From the NCBI GenBank assembly GCA_009843505.1, contig VYDI01000008.1:124001-188000 (forward strand): a stretch of DNA of 64,000 nt. The letters are read 5' to 3'. How positions within the stretch are numbered: position 1 is the first letter of the stretch; the number at the start of each line of letters is the position of its first letter. The notes beneath the pieces were generated by a model. It had not been told where the DNA came from, ran no database searches, and saw nothing but the letters and a program-made list of their open reading frames with translations. A program made the position numbers and the translations under genes. Below are positions 8,286 through 20,048 of the stretch, piece after piece. The stretch comes from Holophagales bacterium. GTDB lineage: Bacteria > Acidobacteriota > Thermoanaerobaculia > Multivoradales > Multivoraceae.

Positions 8286-9332
8286 ATGAACCCCCTTCTC
8301 GCCCTCGTTGTTCTCGCCGTGGTCGCCGGCCTGGCCGTCCTGGTGGCATGGCCGGACCGGGGCTGGCTGTGGCGCTGGCGCATCGGCTGGCGGGTCCTGC
8401 ACCGCACACGCACCGAGGACGCACTCAAGCACCTCTTCGACTGCGAGTACCAGGGACGTCAGGCCACTCACCAGAGCCTGGTCGGGGTGCTGCGGCTCGG
8501 GGGCCGGCGGAGCACCGAACTCCTCGCCCGCATGGAGAGACTGGGCCTTATCGTCTCGGCGGAGGGAGGCTTTCGGCTGACCGCCGAAGGACGCAGCGAG
8601 GCGCTGCGCGTGATCCGCATTCACCGGCTGTGGGAGCGGTACCTGGCCGACGAGACCGGACTGGAGCCGGAGCGCTGGCACCCGGAGGCGGAACGCCGGG
8701 AGCATCGCACTTCGCCTCAACAGGCGGAGGAGCTGTCGGTGCGGCTGGGGCATCCGCCCTTCGACCCCCATGGCGACCCGATTCCGACCGAGGAAGGCGA
8801 CATGCCGCCCCGAGCCGGCCGGCCGTTGACGGACTTCGCCGCCGGCGACGAGGTGGATGTGGTCCACGTCGAAGACGAGCCGGCCGCGATTTACGCGCAG
8901 TTGGTGGCCGAGGGCGTGCATCCCGGCATGAAGCTGCGCGTCACGTCCGTGGCGCCTGAGCGCGTCCGCTTTGAAGCCGACCTGGACGAGGTCGTGCTGG
9001 CGCCGATCATCGCGGCGAACATCTTTGCCGTGCCGGCCGCGGAGGAGGCGTCCGACGCGACCTCGGCGGCCGCGGCCGCCACCGGATCGCTGTCGGACGT
9101 GGCCGTCGGCGAACAGGCGCTGGTGGTCGGCTTCTCCCGCTTCTGCCGCGGCATGGAGCGCCGCCGGCTGCTCGACCTGGGACTGCTTCCGGGCACCCTG
9201 GTGGAAACGAAGATGGCCAGCCCTTCAGGTGACCCGGTCGCCTACCGGGTGCGCGGCGCGGTGATCGCGCTCCGGCGTTCCCAGGCCGAGCAGATCCATG
9301 TGCAGCAGCTTCAGCAGGAGGCCTCGGCATGA
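8286..9332 (+). CDS. Membrane-anchored DtxR-type regulator fused to FeoA domains
   Basis: A 348-residue protein with an N-terminal membrane helix (about 3-22), a winged-helix DNA-binding region (about 40-115), a DtxR-like metal-binding/dimerisation segment with [11 protein letters not shown] and HPEAERREH (about 120-145), then two SH3-like FeoA domains (about 180-250 and 265-340). The family normally binds Fe(II) or Mn(II) and represses uptake genes; FeoA assists FeoB. The membrane anchor plus the second FeoA domain are unusual and suggest the regulator may also contact the transporter. The stop overlaps the FeoB start by four bases, so translation is coupled. Confidence 0.85.
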   Translation: MNPLLALVVLAVVAGLAVLVAWPDRGWLWRWRIGWRVLHRTRTEDALKHLFDCEYQGRQATHQSLVGVLRLGGRRSTELLARMERLGLIVSAEGGFRLTAEGRSEALRVIRIHRLWERYLADETGLEPERWHPEAERREHRTSPQQAEELSVRLGHPPFDPHGDPIPTEEGDMPPRAGRPLTDFAAGDEVDVVHVEDEPAAIYAQLVAEGVHPGMKLRVTSVAPERVRFEADLDEVVLAPIIAANIFAVPAAEEASDATSAAAAATGSLSDVAVGEQALVVGFSRFCRGMERRRLLDLGLLPGTLVETKMASPSGDPVAYRVRGAVIALRRSQAEQIHVQQLQQEASA

Positions 9333-11629
9333 CCCAGCCGGCGCTCGCGCACGACTGCGCCAACTGTCCGGCGCACCATCCGGGCAATCTCGTCCGGCTC
9401 GGCGTCGACATGAGCAACTGGGACTACGTCGTCGCTCTGGCCGGCAACCCGAACACGGGCAAGAGTACGGTGTTCAACGCGCTCACGGGCCTGCGCCAGC
9501 ACACCGGCAACTGGCCCGGCAAGACGGTGACTCGCGCCGAGGGTGGTTTCGAGTACGGCGGCGACCGCTACAAGCTGGTCGACCTCCCCGGGACCTACTC
9601 GCTGCTCTCGTCCAGCCTCGACGAGGAGACGGCGCGCGACTTCATCCTCTTCGGACGCCCCGACGTGACCGTGATCGTGGTCGACGCGACTCGCCTCGAG
9701 CGGAACCTGAACCTGGCTCTGCAGGTGCTGGAGATCACGGATCGCGCCGTCGTCTGCCTGAACCTGATGGACGAGGCGCGTCGCAAGGGACTGACCGTCG
9801 ATGTGCGGCGGTTGGCGCGGGACCTCGGCGTGCCGGTGGTGGCGACGGCCGCGCGCTCCGGTGAGGGGCTGGAGGAACTGAACCGGGTCGTCGCAGACGT
9901 GGCGACGGGTTCGTACCGTTGCCGCCCGCGGCGGGTGGGCGGGCGGTCCCCGATCTTGAGCGAGGCGACCCGACGGTTGTCCGGAGCGATTCAGGACGCC
10001 TTCCCCGCGCTGCCGAATCCGCAGTGGGTGGCCCTCCGGCTCCTCGACGGCGACCGGACGCTGGCCACGGCGGTGGAGAACGGTTCGCTGGCGGAACTCG
10101 TCGATCTGGGTGTGCGGGAGGACGGCGACGAAGCCGGTCCCCCGACCGTCGCCGAGCCGGAGGCGACCCGAGCGGCCGCCGCTGAGCTGGCGGAGCCCGC
10201 GATTGCCGCCGAACCCGCGGCCCGCGCCGCGGTGCTCGAACTGGCAGGCCAGTTGCGATGGGGGGTGGGCCGGAACTTCCACCAGGCCCTGACCGAGGCG
10301 GTCTACGCCGAGGCCGCCCGCATCGCCGATCGCGCCGTCTCGCGCGACGGCGAGCGGCGCCGCTTCGACTTCGACGCCACGCTCGACCGCCTGGTGACCA
10401 GCCGGGTGTTCGGCTTTCCGCTGATGTTGCTCATGCTGACGGTCGTCTTCTGGCTCACGATCGCCGGCGCCAACGTGCCGTCGTCGATGCTCGCGACTCT
10501 TCTGATCGACACCGCGCATCCGCTGCTGAAGCAGGTCGCTTCCGCCTTCGGCCTGGTCTGGTGGCTCGACGGGCTCCTGATCGACGGCGTGTACCTGGCC
10601 ACCGCCTGGGTCGTAGCGGTGATGCTGCCGCCGATGGCGATCTTCTTTCCGCTGTTCACCCTGCTCGAGGACTTCGGCTACCTGCCGCGGGTGGCGTTCA
10701 ACCTCGACCGGATGTTCCACCGGGTCGGCGCCCACGGCAAGCAGGCGCTGACGATGGCGATGGGCTGGGGCTGCAACGCGGCGGCGATCGTCTCCACCCG
10801 GATCATCGACAGCCCGCGCGAGCGCCTGATCGCGATCATCACGAACAACTTCTCGCTCTGCAACGGCCGGTGGCCGACGCAGATCCTCATTGCTTCCATC
10901 TTCATCGGGGGTTTGGTGCCGGCCCATCTCGCCGGCGCCGTCTCGGCCCTGTCGGTGGTCGGGGTCGCCGTGCTGGGCGTCCTGCTGACCTTCGCCGTTT
11001 CCTGGTTCCTGTCGCGCACCGTGCTGCGCGGAGAGGCGTCCGCCTTTTCGCTTGAGCTGCCGCCTTACCGGCCACCGCGGGTCCTGCAGACGATCTACAC
11101 CTCGATCATCGACCGGACGCTGATCGTCCTCTGGCGCGCCGTCGTGTTCGCGGCTCCCGCCGGAGCCTTGATCTGGCTGCTTGGCAACATCCGCGCCGGC
11201 GACGCCTCGCTTGCCGAGACCCTGATCGGCGCCCTCGACCCGTTCGGCTACGTCCTGGGACTGTCCGGGATCATCCTCGTCGCCTACATCATTGCTGTGC
11301 CGGCGAACGAGATCGTGATCCCGACGATCCTCATGCTGACGGTGCTCGTCGCCGGCTTGCCCGGAGTCGGCGCCGGCGCCGGTGTCATGTTCGAGCTCGA
11401 TTCCGAGGTCGCGACCGCCCAGGTCCTCGAAGCCGGCGGCTTCACCCTGCTGACCGCCGTCTGCCTGATGCTCTTCTCGCTCGTGCACAATCCCTGTTCG
11501 ACGACGCTGTACACGATCTGGAAGGAGACCCGCAGCGTTCGCTGGACCGCGGTGTCGGCGCTCCTGCCCATCGCCATGGGCTTCCTGCTCTGCTTCGCCG
11601 TCGCTCAGATCTGGCGAGCGCTCATGTAA
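9329..11629 (+). CDS. feoB: Ferrous iron transporter FeoB
   Basis: A 766-residue FeoB. The N-terminal G domain has GNPNTGKST (39-47, G1), DLPGTYSL (G3) and NLMDE (G4). The membrane part starts near 360 and contains the conserved [12 protein letters not shown] and GWGCNAAAI segments, followed by two gate modules. It imports Fe(II) across the inner membrane. Before the G domain lies an extra N-terminal stretch with [10 protein letters not shown] (8-17), a Cys/His cluster that could bind metal. It is translationally coupled to the upstream DtxR-FeoA gene. A hairpin follows directly after the stop. Confidence 0.95.
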   Translation: MTQPALAHDCANCPAHHPGNLVRLGVDMSNWDYVVALAGNPNTGKSTVFNALTGLRQHTGNWPGKTVTRAEGGFEYGGDRYKLVDLPGTYSLLSSSLDEETARDFILFGRPDVTVIVVDATRLERNLNLALQVLEITDRAVVCLNLMDEARRKGLTVDVRRLARDLGVPVVATAARSGEGLEELNRVVADVATGSYRCRPRRVGGRSPILSEATRRLSGAIQDAFPALPNPQWVALRLLDGDRTLATAVENGSLAELVDLGVREDGDEAGPPTVAEPEATRAAAAELAEPAIAAEPAARAAVLELAGQLRWGVGRNFHQALTEAVYAEAARIADRAVSRDGERRRFDFDATLDRLVTSRVFGFPLMLLMLTVVFWLTIAGANVPSSMLATLLIDTAHPLLKQVASAFGLVWWLDGLLIDGVYLATAWVVAVMLPPMAIFFPLFTLLEDFGYLPRVAFNLDRMFHRVGAHGKQALTMAMGWGCNAAAIVSTRIIDSPRERLIAIITNNFSLCNGRWPTQILIASIFIGGLVPAHLAGAVSALSVVGVAVLGVLLTFAVSWFLSRTVLRGEASAFSLELPPYRPPRVLQTIYTSIIDRTLIVLWRAVVFAAPAGALIWLLGNIRAGDASLAETLIGALDPFGYVLGLSGIILVAYIIAVPANEIVIPTILMLTVLVAGLPGVGAGAGVMFELDSEVATAQVLEAGGFTLLTAVCLMLFSLVHNPCSTTLYTIWKETRSVRWTAVSALLPIAMGFLLCFAVAQIWRALM

Positions 11630-11630
11630 C

Positions 11631-11650
11631 CGCGGGTCTTCTGACCCGCG
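11631..11650. terminator. Hairpin between feoB and rpmE
   Basis: Two perfect 8-base arms (CGCGGGTC and GACCCGCG) around a TTCT loop begin 2 bases after the feoB stop. A second hairpin, GCCGC-GAA-GCGGC, lies at 11660-11672. There is no long T tract. The location between convergent genes fits a bidirectional terminator. Confidence 0.6.
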
Positions 11651-11684
11651 ATAGACAGCGCCGCGAAGCGGCGACCTAGCGACG

Positions 11685-11927
11685 CTACTTCTTCCCGTAC
11701 CGGCGCTGGAACTTCTCGATCTGGCCGGCGCTGTCGACGAAGTGCTGGCGTCCCGTGTAGAAGGGGTGTGACGCGGAGGAGATCTCGAGCCGGATCTCGT
11801 AGTGCTCGACGCCGTCGATGTCACGGGTCTTGTCGCTCGTCATCGTCGATTGCGAGATGAACTCCGCGTTCGCCGACGGGTCGATGTACACGACCGGGTG
11901 CAGCTTCGGATGGATATCGCTCTTCAT
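11685..11927 (-). CDS. rpmE2: 50S ribosomal protein L31 type B
   Basis: An 80-residue L31 of the zinc-independent type B. It starts MKSDIHPKLHPVVY and has SHPFYTGRQHFVDSAGQIEKF near the C-terminal half (only part is a signature). It has no cysteine, whereas type A L31 carries a zinc ribbon. In many bacteria the type B form is made under zinc limitation, but here it may be the only copy. It is followed downstream (minus strand) by the feoB terminator hairpin. Confidence 0.95.
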   Translation of the reverse strand: MKSDIHPKLHPVVYIDPSANAEFISQSTMTSDKTRDIDGVEHYEIRLEISSASHPFYTGRQHFVDSAGQIEKFQRRYGKK

Positions 11928-12008
11928 GGTGTTTCTCGCTCGGGTTGGGCTCAGGGAGGGCGGATACCGCGACGCCTCCGAGGGCGGGCGATGATACCCG
12001 AATTCCCG

Positions 12009-14600
<2,592 letters not shown>

Positions 14601-14704
14601 CTGCGTCGCCTTGCGCGGTGTCGAGGCACGGAGTCCGGGAGGCTCCGGCTCGGCTGCGGAGTGTAGCGCCAGGTTGAGCCGCAACTCCGCTACCATCCAA
14701 GCTC

Positions 14705-15841
14705 ATGGATCCGCTGCACGAACAGATGAGGTCCTGGCGCCGGGACTTCCACCGACACCCCGAGCTCGCGTTCGAGGAAGTAGAGACCAGCCGCAAGGTG
14801 GCGGCGCTGCTCGAGTCGTTCGACGGCATCGAGGTCCACCGCGGCCTCGCCGGCACGGGCGTTGTCGGCGTGCTGAAGTCCGGCTCGTCGGAGCGCAGCA
14901 TCGCGCTCCGTGCGGACATGGACGCGCTGCCGATCGAGGAGGAGAACGAGTTCGAGCACCGCTCGCGGAACCCCGGCAAGATGCACGCGTGCGGCCACGA
15001 CGGCCACACGGCGATGCTGCTCGGAGCCGCGAAGCACCTGAGCCGGAACCGGTCCTTCGACGGCACGGTCTACTTCTTCTTCCAGCCCGCGGAGGAGAAG
15101 GACGGCGGAGCGCGCGTGATGATCGAGGAGGGGCTGTTCGAGCAGTTCCCGGCCGAGGAGGTCTACGGCGTTCACAACTACCCGGGAATGGAGGTCGGCA
15201 ACTTCGGCCTCTGTGCGGGCCCGCTGATGGCCGCGATCGACGTGTTCGAGTTCGCGGTGACCAGCGCCGGCGGCCACGCCGCGTTCCCTCACGGCACGGT
15301 GGACCCGATTCCGATCGGGGCCGAAATCGTCCTCGCCCTGCAGACGATCGTGGCCCGCAACGTGGATCCGCTCCATAGCGCGGTGATCACGGTGGCCCGT
15401 GTCCACGGCGGCCACGCGGACAACGTGATCCCGAGCCGGGTCGTTCACGGCGGCTGCGTCCGGGCGTTTCTGCCCGAGGTGCAGAAGCTCGTCGAGCGAC
15501 GGATGCGCCAGATCGGCCGCGGCATTTGCACCGCCCACGGTGCCGGCTTCGAGTTCCAGTACCGCCACTACTACCCGGCCACCGTGAACCACGCCGAGCA
15601 GACGGAGAAGGCGGCGAACGCCGCCCGCGAAGTCGGCAAGGAGGTCACCACCAGCCTCGCCCCCGTGATGGGCTCCGAAGACTTCGCCTACATGCTCCAG
15701 GAGCGCCCGGGCGCCTTCATGTTCCTCGGCAACGGCGAAAGCGCCGGCCTCCACACTCCGCGCTACGACTTCAACGACGACGTCCTCCCCGTCGGCATGC
15801 GCTACTGGACGACTTTGGTCGAGACGCAGTTGTCCGCGTAG
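14705..15841 (+). CDS. M20 family amidohydrolase
   Basis: A 378-residue M20D peptidase-family amidohydrolase (hippurate hydrolase or N-acyl amino acid deacylase type). Metal-site motifs are ALRADMDALPIEEENEFEH, HACGHDGHTAMLLG, FQPAEEKDGGARVMIEEG (each only partly conserved) and the late MGSEDFAYMLQ with its ligand Glu/Asp, followed by the terminal LHTPRYDFNDDVLP His. There is no signal peptide, so it is cytoplasmic. It probably releases amino acids from N-acylated forms; the exact substrate is unknown. It diverges from leuS across about 104 bases. Confidence 0.9.
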   Translation: MDPLHEQMRSWRRDFHRHPELAFEEVETSRKVAALLESFDGIEVHRGLAGTGVVGVLKSGSSERSIALRADMDALPIEEENEFEHRSRNPGKMHACGHDGHTAMLLGAAKHLSRNRSFDGTVYFFFQPAEEKDGGARVMIEEGLFEQFPAEEVYGVHNYPGMEVGNFGLCAGPLMAAIDVFEFAVTSAGGHAAFPHGTVDPIPIGAEIVLALQTIVARNVDPLHSAVITVARVHGGHADNVIPSRVVHGGCVRAFLPEVQKLVERRMRQIGRGICTAHGAGFEFQYRHYYPATVNHAEQTEKAANAAREVGKEVTTSLAPVMGSEDFAYMLQERPGAFMFLGNGESAGLHTPRYDFNDDVLPVGMRYWTTLVETQLSA

Positions 15842-15889
15842 CTGCGTCGGCGTCCGATCCCCTCCGGACGACTTGCCAGGCGCATTTGG

Positions 15890-15908
15890 GTGTGTAACCA
15901 TTACACAC
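15890..15908. promoter_or_regulatory. Palindromic operator upstream of toxin-antitoxin pair
   Basis: GTGTGTAA and TTACACAC form perfect 8-base arms around CCA. It lies 34 bases before the antitoxin start, where an autorepressing antitoxin should bind. It is among the most AT-rich short stretches nearby, which fits a promoter/operator. Confidence 0.65.
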
Positions 15909-15942
15909 GGCGTTCAGGACATTCTTGGGAGGAGGAACCGAC

Positions 15943-16176
15943 GTGGCCCGACGGGTCAACATCATGATGGACGAGGACTCGTGGAGCGTGATCCGGAAGT
16001 TGCCGCGCGGTGCCCGCAGCCGCGCGGTCAACGCCGCGATCCGGGAGTGGTCGGGAGCTTCCAGAAGGCAACGTGCTTCCGCCCGGATGGACGCGTTGCG
16101 AGAGCGTCTGCCCGCGGTTGAGACGGACCGGATCGTTCAGTGGATACGTGAGGGGCGGGAGCGGATGCTGCCGTGA
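15943..16176 (+). CDS. VapB-like antitoxin
   Basis: A 77-residue small basic protein beginning VARRVNIMMDEDSW, with a ribbon-helix-helix-like N-terminus (beta strand then VIRKLPRGARSRAVNAAIREW) and a C-terminal helix likely to wrap the toxin. The GTG at 15943 is preceded by a strong GGAGGAGG Shine-Dalgarno, so I prefer it to the ATG at 15925. Its TGA overlaps the GTG of the toxin by four bases. The protein presumably neutralises the PIN toxin and represses the operon through the palindrome upstream. Confidence 0.8.
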   Translation: MARRVNIMMDEDSWSVIRKLPRGARSRAVNAAIREWSGASRRQRASARMDALRERLPAVETDRIVQWIREGRERMLP

Positions 16177-16595
16177 TCGTCACGCCGGACGCGTCGGTAC
16201 TCCTGAAGTGGGTGCTGGCGGGCGAGGACGAGCAGGATACGGACCGGGCGCTCGCACTGCGTGACGAGGCCGTCGCCGGTAGCCTCGATCTCGTCGTTCC
16301 CCAACTCTGGATCTACGAGGTGGGCAACACACTGGCGAGGCGGTTTCCTGACGATGCCGGTGAGCTGCTCGCGACGCTGGCGGACTTCGGCTTGACTGAA
16401 GCCAGCCTGGACGCGAGATGGAGGAGCCGTGCCGTGTCGCTGGCCGTGACCTACGGCGTCGCGTTCTACGACGCGGCGTACCATGCCGTGGCGCTCGGGC
16501 TCGGAGGGGTGTTCGTCACAGCGGACGAACGATACGTACGCCGCGCCTCCGGAGCCGGCGGCATATCGTCCTTGCGGCGATGGCGAATGCCGTGA
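16173..16595 (+). CDS. vapC: PIN-domain toxin (VapC-type)
   Basis: A 140-residue PIN-domain ribonuclease. Acidic active-site residues are visible in TPDASVLLKW (D6), in IYEVGNTL (E49 or nearby), in AFYDAAYHAVAL and in VTADERYVRRA near residue 116. VapC toxins cut tRNA or rRNA and stop translation. It starts with GTG overlapping the antitoxin stop. The pair forms a complete two-gene module with its own operator. Confidence 0.88.
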   Translation: MIVTPDASVLLKWVLAGEDEQDTDRALALRDEAVAGSLDLVVPQLWIYEVGNTLARRFPDDAGELLATLADFGLTEASLDARWRSRAVSLAVTYGVAFYDAAYHAVALGLGGVFVTADERYVRRASGAGGISSLRRWRMP

Positions 16596-16673
16596 CCTGA
16601 CAAGGGAGTCCCACACCCTCAGACCGGCGGGATGGAGAACGGGGCGCCAACGGCAACGGTTCGCCGTACTCGA

Positions 16674-17615
16674 TCAGCACGCCTCATCCGCCAGCCGCAC
16701 CTCGTAGGCTTCGAGCCCGCTCGCCAGCACAGTGTCGATCAGCGGCCGCGACCCCGCGAGGTAGTTCGAACATCCGCTGTACAGCGTCGCCAGGAACCAT
16801 CGGCGGTCGGCCGGCCAGACGACGTGGGGAACATGCAGGTGTCGTTCGTACGAGTACGGCTGTTGCAGCCACTCCGCGACGTCGCGAAAGCGTGTACGCC
16901 AGACGAAGTAGTTCCAGTGCGGCGTGACAAGGAGCACGTCCGTGTCCCATCCGCTGCTGCCGCCCTCCCACTGGCCGCACAGGCAACGGTCGCTCGGACC
17001 GGTTTCGCTCGCGAGCAGCGCGAACAACCGCTCCGCCCTGACGGGATCGAGGTCGCATTCGTGCGGCGCCCAGCTCCAGGCTTGATCTGGACTCGCCGCG
17101 AGGTGACCGTCATGAGGTCCGCGAATCTGACCCCACCTGCTTTCATGAGTCATGCGCAACCCGTTTTCCTCGGCAACCGCGGAGCACGGGACTGGTTTCG
17201 CCCAGGCGTCTTCGCGGCTGATGTCGCCACTGTCGGCCCGGTGGAGGATCGCGGTCTCGGTTTGCGCGGGCACGATCTTCCAGAACGGATTGGGGAGCCG
17301 CACATAGGCCTCGAAGCCCTCCGGCAGGCAGTCGCCCACCGCCCAGCTCGGGCCGGGCACCACCAGGCCGTGCACGTCGCTCTGTTTCGCTTGTCGGTAG
17401 AAGCGCGGCAGGTCCTGCTTCCGTAGTTCCCGGCTCCAGTCCCGTCGTGCCCGCCAGAGCCAGTAACGGGAGAGCAGGCGGTCCCGCAGCGTCGGGGATT
17501 CGGTGCCCGCCGCAAGAATGACCGTGCCAAAGGCGCCACGACGCCGCCGGGTTGCGAGCGGCCTTCTCCGAAGACGAAGGGTTACTCGAGGCACACCAGC
17601 TTCTGGGCGCTGCAT
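16674..17615 (-). CDS. Conserved hypothetical protein
   Basis: About 313 residues from the ATG at 17615; a GTG at 17681 would add 22 residues, and neither has a good ribosome-binding site. The first 45 residues are Arg-rich and poorly gene-like, so the true start may be further in. From about residue 50 the protein looks real: VVPGPSWAVGDCLPEGFEAYVR, WEGGSSGW, TPHWNYFVW and the C-terminal VVWPADRRWFLATLYSG (each only partly conserved). I recall similar uncharacterised proteins mainly in actinobacteria, which would fit transfer. No function can be given. It lies beside the VapBC-like pair. Confidence 0.65.
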   Translation of the reverse strand: MQRPEAGVPRVTLRLRRRPLATRRRRGAFGTVILAAGTESPTLRDRLLSRYWLWRARRDWSRELRKQDLPRFYRQAKQSDVHGLVVPGPSWAVGDCLPEGFEAYVRLPNPFWKIVPAQTETAILHRADSGDISREDAWAKPVPCSAVAEENGLRMTHESRWGQIRGPHDGHLAASPDQAWSWAPHECDLDPVRAERLFALLASETGPSDRCLCGQWEGGSSGWDTDVLLVTPHWNYFVWRTRFRDVAEWLQQPYSYERHLHVPHVVWPADRRWFLATLYSGCSNYLAGSRPLIDTVLASGLEAYEVRLADEAC

Positions 17616-17775
17616 GAACGTAGTCTTGGCACCTTCCGGGCAACGGTAGCAAGCCTCGCGGACAGCGTTTACGCAATGCACTCGCGAGGCCGTGATCGGG
17701 GCGCACGGATGGCACGTCCGTCCGGGACCACGCCCCCCCGGACTCTCGGCAGGCGGGTGTTACTACGGTCGCTGC

Positions 17776-17800
17776 GCCGCCGCCGCCGCCGCCGTCGCCG
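17776..17800. repeat. Imperfect GCC trinucleotide run
   Basis: About eight GCC/GTC triplets in tandem lie immediately downstream of the alpha/beta hydrolase stop codon (17801-17803, minus strand). It is a short low-complexity run, not a CRISPR array. Confidence 0.6.
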
Positions 17801-18706
17801 CTACGCGCAGTTGCAGAGTTCGATGAAGAAGGCGCGGACGGTGTCGAGGAACTCGGGAGAGCTCAGGGTGGTCATGTGGTTGGCGCCTTCGATGACGTGG
17901 AGGCGGTGCTCCTTCATGACAGAGGCGAGGGCGTCGGCGTTGGGCTTCAGGGGGTCGTTGCCGCCGATGATGTTGAGGGTCGGCACCTTGTTGATGCGGA
18001 GGAGTTCGGCGTCCACGTCGAGGGCGGCCATGCCGCGGACGACGGCGGCGAGGGCCATCTGGTCGTTCGAGGCGACCATCGCCAGGCCGATCGCCTGAAC
18101 CTGTTCGGGGGTCGGTGGTTCCTCACCGGGCCACAGGAACTCGACCAGGGGACCGCCGCCCTTGCCCGCCTCGAGGGAGGCGGCCAGCGCGTCGAACATC
18201 GCGTCGTCGCGTAGTTCGGGGCTGGGCCACCCGGCGCCGCCGACCACCGCCGACATCAGCCGGTCAGGTGCCAGGGCGACGAGCTTCATCGTGATGAAGC
18301 CGCCCATCGAATAGCCGACGACATGCGCCTGCTGCAGCCGCAGGTGGTCGAGCAGGTCGACGACGTCCAGGGCCATCCGCTCGCCGTAGCTTGCGGGGTC
18401 GTGGGGCTTACCGCTCATGCCGTGGCCGCGCTGGTCGACGGCGATGACCTGGAACTCCTCGGCGAGTCGGCCGATGATGCCGGCGGCGCCCCAGTTTGAG
18501 GCGGCGGTGCCGGTGATGCCGTGGAGCAGCACGACCGGGTCGCCGCGGCCTTCGACGAGGTAGTGGATCTCGACGCCGTCGCTTGCCACGAAGGACTGGG
18601 TCGAGGCGTCGCTTTGCGCCCAGGCGCCGGTGAAGGCGACGAGCGCGATCAGCGTCGCCAGAACGGCCCGGAACATCGGTTGCCGATACGTCGTACTTCT
18701 TCTCAT
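17801..18706 (-). CDS. Secreted alpha/beta hydrolase
   Basis: 301 residues from the ATG at 18706. A signal peptide (about 10-31, MFRAVLATLIALVAFTGAWA) directs it to the periplasm. Oxyanion-hole LLHGITG is near 60-66, the nucleophile S133 is in GYSMGG, the acid is in GGNDPLKPN and the His is in EGANHMT. The triad is complete, so it is probably an active esterase or lipase-like enzyme of unknown substrate. It diverges from the PhyH gene across 68 bases. The ATG at 18676 is an alternative start. Confidence 0.87.
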   Translation of the reverse strand: MRRSTTYRQPMFRAVLATLIALVAFTGAWAQSDASTQSFVASDGVEIHYLVEGRGDPVVLLHGITGTAASNWGAAGIIGRLAEEFQVIAVDQRGHGMSGKPHDPASYGERMALDVVDLLDHLRLQQAHVVGYSMGGFITMKLVALAPDRLMSAVVGGAGWPSPELRDDAMFDALAASLEAGKGGGPLVEFLWPGEEPPTPEQVQAIGLAMVASNDQMALAAVVRGMAALDVDAELLRINKVPTLNIIGGNDPLKPNADALASVMKEHRLHVIEGANHMTTLSSPEFLDTVRAFFIELCNCA

Positions 18707-18774
18707 GGAGGGGAGGCTATCCGCTTTGTTACGCTGCCGCGGAACGCTGATCTGATCACCGCTCACAGGAATCC

Positions 18775-19560
18775 ATGGACATCGAGAGCGCAGCACGCCG
18801 CGTCCGCGAAGACGGCTACACCGTCGAGCCCGACTTCCTCGACGAAGAGACGCTGGAGCGGTTGCTCCGCGATCTCGCGCCCGTCTTCGAGGCGATCGGC
18901 AGTCGGATGACGGACGACTACGGCCAGCAGACGATCCATACGCACAACCTGCTGGCCAAGACGCGGGCCGTCGACGAGCTCCTCATGGACGATCGTCTGC
19001 TGGGGCTGGTGGAGGCCGTGCTCGGCCCCGACTACCAGGTCTCCGGCGTCGCCGCGATGCGGCCCGGACCGGGAGACCGTCCCCAGCGGATGCACCAGGA
19101 CGACGGCCACTATCCGCTTCCGCGCCCGCACGTTCCGCTGATCGCCAACACGCTGATCGCCCTCGATCCGTTCACGGTGGAGAACGGGGCGACGGAGATC
19201 GTTCCCGGCAGCCATCGCTCGGCCGATCCGGTCGATCCCGACGTGCCGACGTTGACGGTGGAGATGCCGGCCGGGGCGCTCTTCCTGTGGGACGGCGCCG
19301 TCTGGCACCGGGGCGGCGGAAACTCGACGCAGAGCGGGTATCGACGTTCCCTCAACTTCAACTTCAACCTGGCGTGGCTCAAGCAGCGGGAGAACCAGTT
19401 CGTCGGCGTGCCGTGGGAAGTCGTGGTGGAAATGCCCGAGAAGCTGCAGGCGTTGATTGGCTACAAGCTGACCAATCGCGGTCTGGGCACGGTGGACTAT
19501 CGCAACCCCATCGAGACCGTGAAGCGGCGACTGGCGGAGACAAGGGGGATGAGCAGATGA
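18775..19560 (+). CDS. Phytanoyl-CoA dioxygenase family protein
   Basis: A 261-residue PhyH-family Fe(II)/2-oxoglutarate oxygenase. The metal triad is H107 and D109 in HQDDGHY and H178 in WHRGG; R190 follows at the usual position for binding 2-oxoglutarate. EIVPGSHRS at 141-149 is a typical family motif. The substrate could be a fatty acyl chain or a small natural product. It ends in an ATGA overlap with the phasin-like gene. Confidence 0.88.
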   Translation: MDIESAARRVREDGYTVEPDFLDEETLERLLRDLAPVFEAIGSRMTDDYGQQTIHTHNLLAKTRAVDELLMDDRLLGLVEAVLGPDYQVSGVAAMRPGPGDRPQRMHQDDGHYPLPRPHVPLIANTLIALDPFTVENGATEIVPGSHRSADPVDPDVPTLTVEMPAGALFLWDGAVWHRGGGNSTQSGYRRSLNFNFNLAWLKQRENQFVGVPWEVVVEMPEKLQALIGYKLTNRGLGTVDYRNPIETVKRRLAETRGMSR

Positions 19561-20039
19561 CAGCAGCATCCGCGACGGAAACCAGAGATAGCGAATCGAA
19601 GCCGCGGTCGGTGGTTGAGTCCGCCGTCGAGAAGGCCCACAAGGTGGCGCTCGCCGGCGTCGGCGTCGCGGGCGAGGCGGCAGACGCGGGGGCCAAGGTC
19701 TTCGACCGGCTGGTCGCGCGAGGCGAGAAGGTCGAGAGCCAGGGCCGGGAGTCCCTGAGCGACTGGCGGGACAAGGCCGAGGAGAAGGTGCAGCAGGTGC
19801 GTACCGCGGCCGAGAAGGGAATCGAACAGACGAAAACCAAGGCGCGGACGGGAATCGACGAGCATCTGGAGCGGCGGCTCGAGAAGCTCGGCATTCCCGG
19901 CAAGGCGGACCTGGAGGCCGTCGTCGAACGGCTGAGTGCGATCGAGGCGCGGCTCGATGCGCTGGAGAAGCCGAAGCCGCGGCGGCGGACGGCGAAGAGG
20001 AAGGCGACGAAGAAGAAGGCGTCCGCGAAGGCCGGGTAG
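19557..20039 (+). CDS. Phasin-like / granule-associated protein
   Basis: A 160-residue hydrophilic, helix-rich protein. The N-terminal part resembles phasin or PhaF/PhaI proteins (SAVEKAHKVALAGVGVAGEA, DRLVARGEKVE). A likely coiled coil with leucine repeats, LEAVVERLSAIEARLDALE, follows at about 120-139. The last 20 residues are Lys/Arg/Ala-rich, like the histone-like tails of PhaF that contact DNA. It may coat polyhydroxyalkanoate granules, but no PHA synthase is in this window. It starts inside the PhyH stop codon, so translation is coupled. It ends 9 bases before the convergent fusion gene. Confidence 0.7.
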   Translation: MTAASATETRDSESKPRSVVESAVEKAHKVALAGVGVAGEAADAGAKVFDRLVARGEKVESQGRESLSDWRDKAEEKVQQVRTAAEKGIEQTKTKARTGIDEHLERRLEKLGIPGKADLEAVVERLSAIEARLDALEKPKPRRRTAKRKATKKKASAKAG

Positions 20040-20048
20040 GCGCGATCG

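Noticed and set aside
17682..17800. Possible small gene between the hypothetical protein and the hydrolase
   Set aside because: The stretch is dominated by GCC triplets and has no ORF with a start and ribosome-binding site.
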